The notes under the pieces: model-generated
Told to the model about the DNA's origin: nothing
Databases searched by the model: none
Seen by the model: the letters and a program-made list of their open reading frames with translations, nothing else
In this document: positions 42,426-50,221 of the stretch, in pieces
Layout of the letters: each line of letters opens with the position of its first letter
How positions within the stretch are numbered: position 1 is the stretch's first letter
Translations under genes and position numbers: made by a program
NCBI GenBank assembly: GCA_018711085.1
Contig: DVIR01000011.1
Location: 16,199 to 80,198, forward strand
Source: Faeciplasma gallinarum
Lineage (GTDB): Bacteria; Bacillota; Clostridia; Oscillospirales; Ruminococcaceae
Direction: 5' to 3'
DNA: 64,000 nt

Positions 42426-43589
42426 ATGACAAATATAGTTAAAGAAGTAAGAGAGCAAAGGAAAATGACACAGACGGGATTGTCTGATGCTGTAGGCATT
42501 AGCCGCAGAGCATTAGTGTCTATCGAGAAACAACAAACAGTTCCTTCTGTTGATACCGCATTACGCTTATCGAAAGTCCTTGGAGTTGGCGTTGATAAAC
42601 TGTTTATTGATACGGCTGTAACTGATACCAAAGCTACTAATATTGTCTTTCCAGATTGTATTCGATTTATTGATTTATTCTGTGGAATTGGCGGATTTAG
42701 ATATGCGGCACGAGATAGTTTTGCTTCGCTTGGTATAAAAGGCTGCTGCGTTTTCAGCAGCGATATTGACATACCAGCACAGAAGAGTTATGAAGCCAAT
42801 TTTGGTGAGCGCCCAGCTGGTGACATCACCAAAATTGATGCGAAGGATATACCAGACTTTGATTTGCTGTTTGGTGGATTCCCGTGTCAAGCATTTTCAA
42901 TAATTGGTAAACGAGAGGGGTTTGCCGATAAAACAAGGGGCACCTTGTTTTTTGAAATTGCTCGTATTCTTAAAGAAAAACGTCCAAAAGCATTTGTACT
43001 GGAAAACGTAAAGCAATTAGTCTCGCATGATGGTGGCAGAACTATTAATACGATTATTTCTACCTTACGGGATGAATTAGGGTATCATGTTGATTACAGG
43101 ATACTAAACGCACTTGATTATGGGTTGCCTCAAAAGAGAGAGCGCGTTGTTATCGTTGGTTCGATAAAGCCTTTCGTCATGAAATGGCCAGAGCCTGTCA
43201 AGAACGGGAAAACACTCAACGACATCCTTGAGACGAATGTAGATCCAAAGTATTATGCATCAGAAGCCATAGTGAATAAAAGAAAAAGTATGCACACATC
43301 TAAGTATTTCCCTTCCATCTGGCATGAGAATAAAGCGGGGAATATTTCTTCATATCCGTACAGCTGTGCGTTACGTGCGGGTGCGAGCTACAACTATTTG
43401 TTAGTTAATGGAGAGCGAAGACTTACTCCTCGTGAGTGTTTACGACTCCAAGGCTTCCCTGATGAGTTTAAAATGGTGGTATCTGATTGCCAAATTCGGA
43501 AACAAGCAGGCAACGCTGTCCCAGTTGACATGATACGGAGTGTGTTAGACTGCTTTATCCCGTTGGTTTTTGGAGAGAAGGCAATTTAG
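42426..43589 (+). CDS. HTH-DNA (cytosine-5) methyltransferase fusion of R-M system 2
   Basis: A 387-residue fusion. Residues 1-62 are an XRE-type helix-turn-helix (VKEVREQRKMTQTGLSDAVG, then ISRRALVSIEKQQTVPSVD). Residues 78-387 are a C5-methyltransferase: motif I FIDLFCGIGGFRYA, motif IV GGFPCQAFS with catalytic Cys154, motif VI VLENVKQLVSHD, motif VIII YGLPQKRERVVIVG, motif IX TPRECLRLQGFPDEF and motif X QAGNAVPVDM. N-terminal HTH domains in such enzymes (SsoII, EcoRII, ScrFI types) repress their own promoter, which fits the perfect dyad just upstream. The start follows CAAGGAGACCCGCC. Confidence 0.94.
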   Translation: MTNIVKEVREQRKMTQTGLSDAVGISRRALVSIEKQQTVPSVDTALRLSKVLGVGVDKLFIDTAVTDTKATNIVFPDCIRFIDLFCGIGGFRYAARDSFASLGIKGCCVFSSDIDIPAQKSYEANFGERPAGDITKIDAKDIPDFDLLFGGFPCQAFSIIGKREGFADKTRGTLFFEIARILKEKRPKAFVLENVKQLVSHDGGRTINTIISTLRDELGYHVDYRILNALDYGLPQKRERVVIVGSIKPFVMKWPEPVKNGKTLNDILETNVDPKYYASEAIVNKRKSMHTSKYFPSIWHENKAGNISSYPYSCALRAGASYNYLLVNGERRLTPRECLRLQGFPDEFKMVVSDCQIRKQAGNAVPVDMIRSVLDCFIPLVFGEKAI

Positions 43590-43627
43590 GCACTATAATT
43601 TTTGCCGAAAACTATATACTTGAGCAG

Positions 43628-43662
43628 TCCGCTGTGGTATAATGTAGATGTACTACAGCGGA
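43628..43662 (+). promoter_or_regulatory. Inverted repeat over a -10 box between methyltransferase and downstream genes
   Basis: TCCGCTGTGGTA and TACTACAGCGGA (one mismatch) flank an 11-base loop; TGGTATAAT inside is an extended -10 box, and TTTTGTTGTTTT follows. It could be an operator, a terminator for the methyltransferase gene, or both. Confidence 0.6.
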
Positions 43663-43685
43663 TTTTGTTGTTTTGAGGTGGTATT

Positions 43686-44435
43686 ATGGCTGAACCGCGC
43701 TTACGAACCGTCAATAAAGCAGTACCGCCGTACGCCATGAATAAGTTTCCGGCTAAGTTTATTGAGCGGTTTGCTGAAGAAGTTGTTTATATGCTTTCAA
43801 CGAAGGAAGCTATGTCCCTTGAAGGCGATGAATGGGAGCAGATATTTGCATATTGTGTTGGTGCCCAATGGAAACCTTCGAATGTTGGTCTTGACGATGT
43901 GGTTTTGGACAACTGTTGTTGGAGTGCAAAAACTGTAAAGAGCAGCCGAGCTAACATCGGCCTGCAGAAAGAGGTGCGCCTTATTAGCGGACGTAATTCT
44001 CCTACATATAGTTTTGGCGAAGACAAAATCATCGAGGCAGACCCAAATCACATAGGCAAATTAGTCCTTGACATTTGGAACGAGCGTGTTTCTGGAATCA
44101 GGCAGTATTTCAAATTTGCTCGGACAGTTGTCCTTGTAAAATCTAACGACTATTCTGAATACCTGATTTTTGAAACAGAAACTATACGCTATGATCCAGA
44201 ATTGTATTATTTTAAATGGAATAAGCGTGGAAACCTCGAAGGGTACACAAAAGATTCACACAGGCACGCTTTTACCTGGCAACCTCACGGAAGTCAGTTT
44301 ACAATCGTTGAAGAGATTCCGGACGAAAGACTGCACATCCGTATAAAAAAGCCGGACAAGCTAAACAAAACCGCTGTTCTCCAAACATTGGGTTTTGATA
44401 GTAGTTGGTATACCTTGATGGAGGATGGGGAATAA
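43686..44435 (+). CDS. Unassigned protein of R-M island 2 (restriction enzyme candidate)
   Basis: A 249-residue protein of no family I can name. An N-terminal helical part (1-75) is followed by VGLDDVVLDNCCWSAKTVKSS, where an aspartate pair on a strand leads into SAKTVK; this layout resembles the D-x(n)-xXK catalytic strand of PD-(D/E)XK nucleases, although the usual acidic residue before XK is absent. The C-terminal half is beta-rich and basic and ends near LGFDSSWYTLMEDGE. Its position between a C5-methyltransferase and vsr makes it the best restriction-enzyme candidate of the island. The start follows TTTTGAGGTGGTATT. The next gene begins one base after its stop. Confidence 0.6.
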   Translation: MAEPRLRTVNKAVPPYAMNKFPAKFIERFAEEVVYMLSTKEAMSLEGDEWEQIFAYCVGAQWKPSNVGLDDVVLDNCCWSAKTVKSSRANIGLQKEVRLISGRNSPTYSFGEDKIIEADPNHIGKLVLDIWNERVSGIRQYFKFARTVVLVKSNDYSEYLIFETETIRYDPELYYFKWNKRGNLEGYTKDSHRHAFTWQPHGSQFTIVEEIPDERLHIRIKKPDKLNKTAVLQTLGFDSSWYTLMEDGE

Positions 44436-44436
44436 A

Positions 44437-44754
44437 ATGAATAATACAGAGTTTAAAGACTGGCTAATCACTAAACACGTTTATTCTACCCCAAAGCAGG
44501 TGACTGATTGCCTTTCACGTGTGCGTAGAGCCGAGCGTGCATTAGTTTCGGAACTTGGGCCAGAGTATGATTTTGATTCGCAGTTTTCTGCTGACGGCGG
44601 AGAGCACGTGAGACTGTTGCTTTCCCGAAGAGGTTTATCGGAGGAGATGCAGAGGTATAAGGTGAAAGGTTTACCAATAGGCACAAATCAGATGGATAGC
44701 ATTGCCTCTGCAGTACGAAAGTATTTTACTTTCAAAAAGGAACAGCTGAGTTAA
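44437..44754 (+). CDS. Small unassigned protein of R-M island 2
   Basis: A 105-residue, largely helical and basic protein (TEFKDWLITKHVYSTPKQVTD at the start, SRRGLSEEMQRYKVKGLP in the middle and a final MDSIASAVRKYFTFKK). I do not recognise it. It starts one base after the preceding stop, with GGATGGGGAATAAA as ribosome site, so the two products are probably made together and may be subunits of one activity, for example a DNA-binding partner of the nuclease candidate. The N-terminus loosely resembles the SAM-like core-binding fold of integrases; that resemblance is weak. Confidence 0.6.
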   Translation: MNNTEFKDWLITKHVYSTPKQVTDCLSRVRRAERALVSELGPEYDFDSQFSADGGEHVRLLLSRRGLSEEMQRYKVKGLPIGTNQMDSIASAVRKYFTFKKEQLS

Positions 44755-44818
44755 GCCCCTTGCCCACCCATTTAAAATAATGCTTATTTTACTGTTTTTC
44801 TAAAGTGGGTGAAATAAA

Positions 44819-45232
44819 ATGGCAGATGTATTTACGCATCCTCAAAGGTCGGCAATCATGCGGGCAGTAAAATCCAGCGGGAATAAAAGCACCGAAATAA
44901 AACTAATTCAGTACTTTCAAGAAAAGCATATTACGGGATGGCGACGTGGCTATCAAGTAAAAGGGCACCCTGATTTTGTCTTCCTGCAAAAGCGAATTGC
45001 CATTTTTGTAGATGGATGCTTTTGGCACGGACATGACTGCCGAAACACAAAGCCCTCAGCTAATTCTGACTATTGGCGTCAGAAACAGCAGAGAAATATA
45101 ATACACGATCAAGAGATAACTGCTTTATTTGAGCAACGTGGTTGGACGGTAATTCGCATATGGGAATGTGAGCTCAAAAAGAAGAACCGCGGTGTTTTGG
45201 AAGCAAAGCTATCCCCACTACTGAATGATTAA
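44819..45232 (+). CDS. vsr: Very short patch repair (Vsr-type) endonuclease
   Basis: A 137-residue Vsr homologue that nicks next to T:G mismatches left by deamination of 5-methylcytosine, protecting the methylated sites of the linked methyltransferase. Conserved parts are RSAIMRAVKSSGNKSTEI, the catalytic Asp52 in KGHPDFVF, FVDGCFWHGHDC (zinc and active-site histidines) and YWRQKQQRNIIHDQ with a final VIRIWECEL strand. Its ribosome site (GTGGGTGAAATAAA) can pair with CACCCA upstream, so translation may be limited. It closes R-M island 2. Confidence 0.93.
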   Translation: MADVFTHPQRSAIMRAVKSSGNKSTEIKLIQYFQEKHITGWRRGYQVKGHPDFVFLQKRIAIFVDGCFWHGHDCRNTKPSANSDYWRQKQQRNIIHDQEITALFEQRGWTVIRIWECELKKKNRGVLEAKLSPLLND

Positions 45233-45278
45233 ACGATAGCCCACAAATTAAACGGTAGCCATAAATCAAACGATAGCC
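45229..45278. repeat. Three direct repeats after vsr
   Basis: TTAAACGATAGCC (45229), TTAAACGGTAGCC (45248) and TCAAACGATAGCC (45266) are spaced 19 and 18 bases apart. The first overlaps the vsr stop codon and the last runs into the inverted repeat at 45272-45324. Confidence 0.8.
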
Positions 45279-45324
45279 TGCTGCTACCCAGTGCCTTTGC
45301 GAACTGGGTTGGCGGCAGGCTATC
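45272..45324. repeat. Long imperfect hairpin at the right edge of R-M island 2
   Basis: GATAGCCTGC pairs with GCAGGCTATC, and an inner ACCCAGT pairs with ACTGGGT, with a small internal bulge and a 10-base loop. No T-run follows on either strand. Confidence 0.8.
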
Positions 45325-45387
45325 TCTTTGTCTGGCGGCGGCTGGGGGAATAAAAGCCCAAACTCCCTTGAAATCATGCTTTCGGGC

Positions 45388-45440
45388 AAAAAGAAAGAAC
45401 CGCAACCTTGATACGCTTTGTATCAAAATTGCGGTGCTTC
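45388..45440 (-). terminator. Terminator of tRNA-Ala
   Basis: On the minus strand AAGCACCGCAA-TTGATAC pairs with GTATCAA-TTGCGGTTCTT, followed by TCTTTTTG. Confidence 0.82.
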
Positions 45441-45442
45441 TT

Positions 45443-45518
45443 TGGTGGACCCGATTGGATTCGAACCCACGGTCTCTGCGTTGCGAACGCAGCGCTTTCC
45501 CAGCTAAGCTACGAGCCC
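45443..45518 (-). tRNA. tRNA-Ala (anticodon CGC)
   Basis: On the minus strand the anticodon stem CTGCG/CGCAG encloses loop TTCGCAA, the T-loop is TTCGAAT, the acceptor GGGCTCG pairs with CGGGTCC through two G-T pairs, and CCA is encoded. Confidence 0.93.
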
Positions 45519-45711
45519 GTATAGAAAAGCGCGCCGGCACTTATTAACCTCTTAACCGCAAATGCTCTGAACAGCCCTGTTTTGATGGGCGGCCGCAGGT
45601 TTTAACCCTGCTTATTAAGCGTTTGAAGCAAAGACTCGACCAAACACGCGCAGATAAATGCGCTAAAGCATCCATCTGACTTATCTATACTATCGCAAAG
45701 GCTGCGGTTTG

Positions 45712-46824
45712 TCAAGATATTTTTTTAAGAATGTCGTAAATTTCATCCGCCGCTATGTTCTTGTCGTCAAACGCCCTCGCCATGGCGGAAAGCCTTTCGT
45801 CATCCCCTAAAAGCTCTTTACACAACGCAGCAAGCTCGCTTTCGTCGTTCGCCGCGACCGCTGCGCCTTTTTTAACCATAAACTCAAGGTTTGTCTGCTC
45901 GCAGCCCGCAACCGCGTTGAAAAGCAGCATCGGCAGATGCTTTATCCTTGCCTCGCTTACGCTCAGACCGCCCGGCTTTGTTATGTACAAGTCCGCCGAA
46001 TCCATAATCACAGGTATGTTGCTCACAAATCCCGCTATCCTTATGTTCGGCGTGCTGCGGTACTGGTAGTCGAGCAGCTTTCTTAACATCTGGTTTGTTC
46101 CGCATATCACGGTTAAAACATCGGTGGGTGATAAAACCTTGCTCAGCTCAGACGTGAGCCTGCTCATAGGACCGCATCCCATACTTCCGAACATCATCAT
46201 CACATGCTTAGAACCCTCGTCAATGCCTATCATGTGCTTTGCCTCGGGCTTGCTGTAGTTAGAATAAAAATCCCGCCTTACCGGTATGCCTGTTATGGTG
46301 TACACCTTTTCTTTCGGTATTCCCACCGCCTCGTACGCCGGTATAAGGTCGTCGGACGGCACAAAATATGCGTCAAGACGCATCTCGCTCGTTATCGGCG
46401 TAAAGGTGTAATCGGTGGCGATGAAGCATGTTTTTACGTCAAGGTCTGTATGCGTGGCGCGAAGCTGAGTCATCATAAGCCCCGAAAAAACGTGCGGACA
46501 GATGACGCAGTCATATCCGCCGCCGACTATGTAATCATACAGCCTGTCAGCTCCCGAAACAAGAAATTTTCTTATCGGCGAGCCGTCCTCAAACAGCTCC
46601 GGCTTGTTTTCTGCTATGTTATATCCGAAATCAAATACCTTCGGCAGATATCTGTAAAGCCTTGTGTGCCAGTTGCTTATGACGGAAGACGCCCTGTTTG
46701 AAATAAAAGAAAGTGAATCTACGCTTGAACACTCCTCCGAATGAATTGCAAACGCTTCCTCTATCGCCCTTGATACCGAGTTGTGACCCTGACCCGTGTT
46801 GCAGGTGAGTATGATCGCTTTCAT
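45712..46824 (-). CDS. MGDG synthase-like diacylglycerol glycosyltransferase
   Basis: A 370-residue GT28-family glycosyltransferase of the monogalactosyldiacylglycerol synthase/UgtP type, expected to add sugar from a UDP-sugar to diacylglycerol at the inner membrane face. The N-terminal glycine-rich loop is TCNTGQGHNSVSRAI; ICPHVFSG and TDYTFTPI are acceptor-side motifs; the C-terminal nucleotide-sugar site is MMMFGSMGCGPMSRL, then ADLYITKPGGLSVSEA and NAVAGCEQTNLEF. The products would be membrane glycolipids or lipoteichoic acid anchors. The start follows AAAGGGGATAAAAAAC; a consensus promoter lies at 46907-46935. Confidence 0.88.
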   Translation of the reverse strand: MKAIILTCNTGQGHNSVSRAIEEAFAIHSEECSSVDSLSFISNRASSVISNWHTRLYRYLPKVFDFGYNIAENKPELFEDGSPIRKFLVSGADRLYDYIVGGGYDCVICPHVFSGLMMTQLRATHTDLDVKTCFIATDYTFTPITSEMRLDAYFVPSDDLIPAYEAVGIPKEKVYTITGIPVRRDFYSNYSKPEAKHMIGIDEGSKHVMMMFGSMGCGPMSRLTSELSKVLSPTDVLTVICGTNQMLRKLLDYQYRSTPNIRIAGFVSNIPVIMDSADLYITKPGGLSVSEARIKHLPMLLFNAVAGCEQTNLEFMVKKGAAVAANDESELAALCKELLGDDERLSAMARAFDDKNIAADEIYDILKKIS

Positions 46825-46906
46825 GTTTTTTATCCCCTTTAAATATCTGCATCTGTGCGCATAAGTGGGACAACGCCAGAATGCATTAATATTTTACTAT
46901 GGTTTA

Positions 46907-46935
46907 ATTATAACTTATAGAAAACATGTTGTCAA
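46907..46935 (-). promoter_or_regulatory. Consensus sigma-A promoter of the glycosyltransferase gene
   Basis: On the minus strand TTGACA (46935-46930) and TATAAT (46912-46907) are 17 bases apart. Confidence 0.88.
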
Positions 46936-47047
46936 TTAAATGCCATTGACGGGCGAAAAACTTTGAAAATTCCCTTGACGCGCAACCGCGACGGATATAA
47001 AATCATAATGACTTTCTTGATATATAATAACTTTATTTCTTTTTGGG

Positions 47048-47076
47048 TTGATTTATAGTTTGGCGTATTATATAAT
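47048..47076 (+). promoter_or_regulatory. Sigma-A promoter of the GH43 gene
   Basis: TTGATT (47048-47053) and TATAAT (47071-47076) are 17 bases apart, 37 bases before the ATG. Confidence 0.8.
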
Positions 47077-47113
47077 AATGCTAATGTATCGTTGAAAGGA
47101 ATGATATTAATTT

Positions 47114-48700
47114 ATGAAGAAGAGGATTGTTACTATGATTGCATGTGCAGCAACGCTCTTCAGCAGCTTGAGCGGCTGTGGAGCTACAAAGACAGATTTT
47201 ACTATAGCAAAGGACCTTATTCCGAGTACTGATTTGGGATATACCGTCGGCGATACTCTCACCGAAACAAATAAGCCTATAGGAGATCACAACCCCATTG
47301 CTTCCAACGTGTTCTTTGCCGACCCTACGGCTGTTGAGTATGAGGGAAGACTTTATGTATACGGAACCTGTGACCAGCAGGAATATGACGCTAAGGGCGG
47401 ATTCGGAGCAAACAGCTACGGCAGCATAAACACCCTTGCAGTCTATTCCACCGCTGATATGGTAAACTGGACTTATCACGGCACAATACCCGTAACGGAA
47501 ATAGCTACATGGGCAGGATGCTCATGGGCTCCCTCCATTGTAAAGAAGGAAGGCGCTTTCGGAAAGACCGAGTTTTATCTTTACTTTGCAAACAGCGCCG
47601 TAAATATCGGCGTGCTCAAGTCCGATTCGCCCCTGGGCCCGTGGGAAGATCCTATCGGCGGCCCGCTCATAGACAACAGCATGAGCCAGCTTTCCGATGA
47701 CCCCGTGTTCTGGTGCTTCGACCCCGGCGTGGTTGTTGACGAAAACGGCGTGGGATGGATAGCTTTCGGCGGCGGAGATCCTCATTCCGATGATCCCGAT
47801 GAAAATGCAATGGATACCGGCAACTGCAGAATTGCAAAGCTCGGCGACGATATGATCTCCATCGACGGAGAGGTCACTGAAATCCATGCACCGTATCACT
47901 TTGAGGCAAACGAGCTTAACTATATCAACGGCACCTGGGTGCTCACATACTGCTCCAACTATTCGCAGAGATTGATTTGGCCGTCTGATTCCGAGCTTCC
48001 CGCTCCTTCCGGAGGATCTATGTGCTACATGACCTCCACCGACCCGCTTGATTCCGACAGCTGGGTATACAAGGGCGAGTACCTCACCAACCCCAACACT
48101 CAGGGATACCCCTTCAGCAATAACCACTCTCATCTTCAGGAGTTCAAGGGCAACTACTATATTCTCTATCAGAACGTGTCCCTGCTCGAAAATATGGGCT
48201 CCACAGTTGCCGAAGGCTACCGCAGCATAGGCATAAACCTGTGCGATGTTGATGAGGAAACCGTCACCTTTGCCCCTGCGACGATGAACGATGAGGGCGT
48301 TGAGCAGCTTGAGAACTTTGACGTGTTTGCTGTTACTCCGGCGGAGACAGCCGTAACAACAGCGGGCGTACAGTACTATTCGTCCGATGAAAGAACCTAC
48401 ATCACAAGCATAGACGACGGCGACTGGGTTGAAATCAGCCAGGCCGATTTCGGCGACGGCGTAAATTCATTTGCCGCAACCGTAAGAGGTGAGGGAATCA
48501 TCGAGATAAGACTGGACAGCGTTGACGGAAATCCTGTAGGAAACGTTCAGTTCTCCACCGACGGCGAGTATGCAACATACGTTTGCGACCTCGACAAGAC
48601 CGTATCAGGCGTTCACGATTTGTACCTCGTGTTCGGCGGATCGTTTGTACTTGACGAGTGGCAGTTTGCTTACATCGTTGAAGAGGAGCCGGCGGAGTGA
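47114..48700 (+). CDS. Secreted GH43 glycosidase lipoprotein with CBM6-like domain
   Basis: A 528-residue lipoprotein (lipobox SLSGC near residue 22) with a five-bladed propeller of GH43 (about 58-390) and a C-terminal beta-sandwich (about 400-520) that resembles carbohydrate-binding module 6. Candidate catalytic residues are the Asp of FFADPTAVEYEGRLYVYG (base), the Asp of FDPGVVVDENGVGWIAFGG and the Glu of HFEANELNYINGTWVLTY (acid). It should release arabinose or xylose from hemicellulose side chains at the cell surface, complementing the cytoplasmic GH39 and GH2 enzymes. A strong promoter and terminator make it a single-gene unit. Confidence 0.9.
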   Translation: MKKRIVTMIACAATLFSSLSGCGATKTDFTIAKDLIPSTDLGYTVGDTLTETNKPIGDHNPIASNVFFADPTAVEYEGRLYVYGTCDQQEYDAKGGFGANSYGSINTLAVYSTADMVNWTYHGTIPVTEIATWAGCSWAPSIVKKEGAFGKTEFYLYFANSAVNIGVLKSDSPLGPWEDPIGGPLIDNSMSQLSDDPVFWCFDPGVVVDENGVGWIAFGGGDPHSDDPDENAMDTGNCRIAKLGDDMISIDGEVTEIHAPYHFEANELNYINGTWVLTYCSNYSQRLIWPSDSELPAPSGGSMCYMTSTDPLDSDSWVYKGEYLTNPNTQGYPFSNNHSHLQEFKGNYYILYQNVSLLENMGSTVAEGYRSIGINLCDVDEETVTFAPATMNDEGVEQLENFDVFAVTPAETAVTTAGVQYYSSDERTYITSIDDGDWVEISQADFGDGVNSFAATVRGEGIIEIRLDSVDGNPVGNVQFSTDGEYATYVCDLDKTVSGVHDLYLVFGGSFVLDEWQFAYIVEEEPAE

Positions 48701-48730
48701 TTTAATCACCGCATGTATTTATAACGCATT

Positions 48731-48761
48731 AAAGCCTCGGCAAAACCTGCCGAGGCTTTTT
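48731..48761 (+). terminator. Terminator of the GH43 gene
   Basis: AAAGCCTCGG pairs with CCGAGGCTTT and is followed by T residues. Confidence 0.92.
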
Positions 48762-48802
48762 CACTTTCTGCGCTTTACACCGCAAAGACATGATAAAAGA
48801 TA

Positions 48803-48986
48803 AAAATAAAAAGCCCGATAGCGTCGGACTTTTCGTTTTTGCGGGGATGACTGTACACCAAGCTGCACGTCCTGACTCCGCCGCTACCTGTTCGCTGCAG
48901 CCATTGCATCTGCATGCGCAAGCTTTCGCATTTTGACCCCGGTCGCAACCTGCCGATCAGCTTTAAATCAGCCGGGGTCAACTTGG
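48803..48986 (-). ncRNA. Candidate structured non-coding RNA with terminator
   Basis: On the minus strand CCAAG (48986-48982) pairs with CTTGG (48862-48858) to close a multi-branched fold. The next ten bases TTGACCCCGG pair perfectly with CCGGGGTCAA (48942-48933). ATGCG/CGCAT (48931-48927 with 48918-48914) forms a third stem and GCAG/CTGC a fourth. A Rho-independent terminator follows (AGTCCGA/TCGGGCT at 48830-48812, then TTTTTATTTTT). A 68-codon frame covers it but lacks a ribosome site and ends in low-complexity sequence read through the terminator, so it is spurious. The class is not recognised with certainty; Rfam families common in clostridia (raiA motif first) are the ones to test. A weak promoter, TTGATA-18-TTATGC, lies upstream. 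Confidence 0.6.
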
Positions 48987-49045
48987 ATCAGGCATACGCA
49001 AAGCGCATAAGCAACAGCTTTTCGCTTCTATCAATATGCCTTGAA

Positions 49046-49231
49046 TTAAGCTCTTGTTACCTTGCCGGATCTTAAGCATCTCGAGCATACATAGATGTGG
49101 CAGGGAGTGCCATTCTTAAGAACCTTGACTCTCTTGACATTGGGCTTCCATGTTCTGTTGGTTCTTCTGTGTGAGTGGGATACCTTTATTCCGAAAGTAA
49201 CACCCTTTCCGCAAATATCGCATTTTGCCAT
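49046..49231 (-). CDS. rpmB: 50S ribosomal protein L28 (bL28)
   Basis: A 61-residue large-subunit protein, complete and zinc-ribbon type: CDIC near the start and CSRC near the end provide the four cysteines. The block GxxVSHSHRRTNRTWKPNVKR is diagnostic. The start at 49231 follows AAGGAGGTGCAGCCCG. It is monocistronic, with its own promoter at 49276-49304, and the candidate RNA lies directly downstream on the same strand, so read-through from rpmB could feed it. Confidence 0.97.
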   Translation of the reverse strand: MAKCDICGKGVTFGIKVSHSHRRTNRTWKPNVKRVKVLKNGTPCHIYVCSRCLRSGKVTRA

Positions 49232-49275
49232 CGGGCTGCACCTCCTTATTGTTTGTTCAGAATTCAACAAGCTAT

Positions 49276-49304
49276 ATCATATCAAATTCTAAAGGCGATT
49301 GCAA
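49276..49304 (-). promoter_or_regulatory. Promoter of rpmB
   Basis: On the minus strand TTGCAA (49304-49299) and TATGAT (49281-49276) are 17 bases apart. Confidence 0.7.
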
Positions 49305-49395
49305 GTGCTTTTCAAAAAAATTTATGCTTTTTATCCGCCTGCGCGAATCAAACCGCAGAACTTAGCCCATATAAATTAAATAAAACTTAAATTGC

Positions 49396-49424
49396 TTGAA
49401 TTTTCGCAGTGAATGTTGTATCAT
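49396..49424 (+). promoter_or_regulatory. Promoter of the M50-scpAB gene group
   Basis: TTGAAT (49396-49401) and TATCAT (49419-49424) are 17 bases apart, leaving a leader of about 95 bases. Confidence 0.6.
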
Positions 49425-49525
49425 TACAATGAGTTTTAATATCGTGTTGCTGTGACGCTTTGCAGCCTGATGAGCGTGCCGGCGATAATAAATGAGCATA
49501 ATAACATGTCATAAGGAGATATTTG

Positions 49526-50215
49526 ATGACCATATTTTCATACCTAAATAGCCCCGCCGAAATGCTTATAATGATAGGCATAAGGCTTTTGATAGTTTTC
49601 ACCATACTTCCCGTTCACGAGTATGCACACGCCTTTGCCGCAAAAAAGATGGGCGACAACACGGCTCTTATGGCGGGACGCCTGACGCTCAACCCGATAG
49701 CGCATGTCGATCTTTTCGGAGCGCTGTTTTTGGTGCTGTTCGGCTTCGGCTGGGCAAAGCCGGTTCCGATAAATCCCCGCAACTTCAGAAACTATAAAAA
49801 AGGTATCGCCATAACCGCTGTCGCGGGACCGCTTGCTAACCTGATCTGCGCAGCGCTCGGCATTTTTGTGTTTAACGTTCTGCTTTATGTGCCGATAAGC
49901 CGGAGTCTTGTGGATGTGTTTTTCTACATCGTCATCGCTGTGGAATACTTCGCGATGATAAATATCTCGCTTGCCGTGTTTAATATGATACCGATAACGC
50001 CGCTTGACGGCTCAAGGCTTTTGAGCACGGTGGTGTCCTATAAGGTAAACTACTTCATGTCCAAGTATCAGCAGTACATCTACCTGGGCTTTTTGCTCCT
50101 TTTGCTGACAGGAGTTTTGCAGCGCCCGATGACGTGGATTATAAACCTCGTGTACAGCGGCATCAATCTTCTGTTCTTCTGGGTCGAGCCTTTGATGCGG
50201 GCTATATTCTATTAA
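49526..50215 (+). CDS. Site-2 protease family (M50) membrane metalloprotease
   Basis: A 229-residue intramembrane zinc protease with about six helices. The metal site is formed by HEYAHAFAA (HExxH) in an early helix and the Asp of NMIPITPLDGSRLL. No PDZ domain is present, as in the small clostridial/YwhC-like subgroup. The substrate is unknown. The start follows AAGGAGATATTTG. Only 6 bases separate it from scpA, and the same M50-scpA-scpB order is seen in other Bacillota, so it is the head of a housekeeping operon. Confidence 0.92.
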   Translation: MTIFSYLNSPAEMLIMIGIRLLIVFTILPVHEYAHAFAAKKMGDNTALMAGRLTLNPIAHVDLFGALFLVLFGFGWAKPVPINPRNFRNYKKGIAITAVAGPLANLICAALGIFVFNVLLYVPISRSLVDVFFYIVIAVEYFAMINISLAVFNMIPITPLDGSRLLSTVVSYKVNYFMSKYQQYIYLGFLLLLLTGVLQRPMTWIINLVYSGINLLFFWVEPLMRAIFY

Positions 50216-50221
50216 GGCGCC

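Noticed and set aside
48775..48981. 68-codon open frame on the minus strand
   Set aside because: No ribosome site, the codons run through a perfect terminator into A/T-rich sequence, and the same bases form a consistent RNA fold.
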